Shown: positions 63,568-64,000 of the stretch, one piece after another | Layout of the letters: every line of letters begins with the position of its first letter | How positions within the stretch are numbered: the first letter of the stretch is position 1 | Origin: CAWKKW01 sp963850345 | GTDB lineage: Bacteria > Acidobacteriota > Terriglobia > Terriglobales > Acidobacteriaceae | Reading direction: 5' to 3' | DNA: 64,000 bases | Assembly (NCBI GenBank): GCA_963850345.1 | Contig: CAWKKW010000004.1 | Coordinates: 372,001-436,000 of the forward strand | Program-made: the position numbers and the translations under genes | The notes under the pieces: model-generated | The model's database searches: none | What the model saw: the letters and a program-made list of their open reading frames with translations, nothing else | What the model was told of the DNA's origin: nothing

Positions 63568-64000
63568 TTGTCGGCGCACACTCGGGTTCAATCCTTCTGC
63601 AGGCTCCTATTCGTCTTCACCATGCTGACCGCCGCAGCCGCGGCCCAGGTGGGAAGTCCCACGGGCCAGCCGAACAGCCAGGGGCAGAAGACGTCGGCAC
63701 CACCCAGCGCCCGCGCACCCAAACTGGCAACCAGCAATCCTCCCAGCGTCCCGGAGGAGCCGCCCGCGGTGCCCGTCCAGACGGAGATTGGCACACTCGA
63801 GGGAGCCTCCTTCCGCATCGACATTCCGCAGAACTGGAACCACGGGCTGGTCATGTACTTCCACGGTTACGAACCCAGGCCCCGGATCTTTCAATCCCAT
63901 CCGCCGGGACGGATTCTGCAGCAAATTCTGAACCGTGGATATGCGGTAGCCCAGTCGGGCTATTCCGTCGGAGGATGGGCGATTGCTTACGCCCCCAAAG
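63568..64000 (+). CDS. Secreted alpha/beta-hydrolase-like protein (3' end cut by window edge)
   Basis: Open to the right edge; 144 codons visible. A TTG start with a GAGGTGAGG ribosome site gives a signal peptide (RLLFVFTMLTAAAAAQ, cleavage about residue 26). A Pro/Ser-rich linker follows, then the start of a hydrolase domain (IDIPQNWNHGLVMYFHGYEP), where HGYEP fits the oxyanion-hole strand. The later segment GYAVAQSGYSVGGWAI leads towards the nucleophile elbow outside the window. Substrate unknown. Confidence 0.7.
   Translation, partial: MSAHTRVQSFCRLLFVFTMLTAAAAAQVGSPTGQPNSQGQKTSAPPSARAPKLATSNPPSVPEEPPAVPVQTEIGTLEGASFRIDIPQNWNHGLVMYFHGYEPRPRIFQSHPPGRILQQILNRGYAVAQSGYSVGGWAIAYAPK

Overview
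The window is about 64 kb of GC-rich chromosomal DNA with short intergenic gaps and many 4-bp start/stop overlaps. I infer a soil-type Acidobacteriota (Terriglobia-like). The reasons are a large Oar-type TonB receptor with an N-terminal carboxypeptidase-regulatory domain, a YXWGXW-repeat secreted protein, several Tat-exported TIM-barrel or amidase proteins and secreted GH39/GH42 enzymes. This is inference from gene style; no rRNA or other phylogenetic marker lies in the window.

Layout. 1-13 kb: zinc-ribbon protein (cut at the left edge), XRE-cupin regulator, SDR epimerase, FN3 lipoprotein, FAH-family hydrolase, transaldolase, a conserved unknown, the HslVU protease, a cation diffusion facilitator, a YjbR protein, a divergent pair of Tat-exported xylose-isomerase-like proteins and DoxX. 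13.4-23.5 kb: a complete selenocysteine cassette, with tRNA-Sec (minus strand, missed by ORF calling), selD, selA, selB and a formate dehydrogenase operon. The catalytic subunit has an in-frame UGA at 18928-18930 followed at once by a bacterial SECIS hairpin. Its reading frame is also broken by indels at four places, while its beta and NrfD partners are intact.

23.5-46 kb is housekeeping and transport: DUF302, YXWGXW protein, DinB, purD, Nramp transporter, aconitase with a structured leader, adenosine deaminase coupled to an APC permease, UvrD-type helicase, LOG protein, TPR and DUF971 proteins, GH39, a Tat amidase, an orphan ABC ATPase and a TSUP exporter. 45.5-53.7 kb looks like a carbohydrate-use locus: LacI regulator, a sigma70-like promoter with a LacI-type palindrome, TonB receptor, PfkB kinase and a convergent secreted GH42. 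53.8-64 kb: ATP-dependent DNA ligase, DUF3592-like protein, prfA-prmC, clpB, hsp20, an RlmI-like methyltransferase and a secreted alpha/beta-hydrolase cut at the right edge.

The most notable system is the compact selenocysteine island. It carries decoding tRNA, selenophosphate synthesis, Sec synthesis, the Sec elongation factor and the SECIS-bearing client on one 10-kb stretch, and the client gene appears damaged as sequenced. No CRISPR array, insertion sequence, integrase or phage gene was seen.
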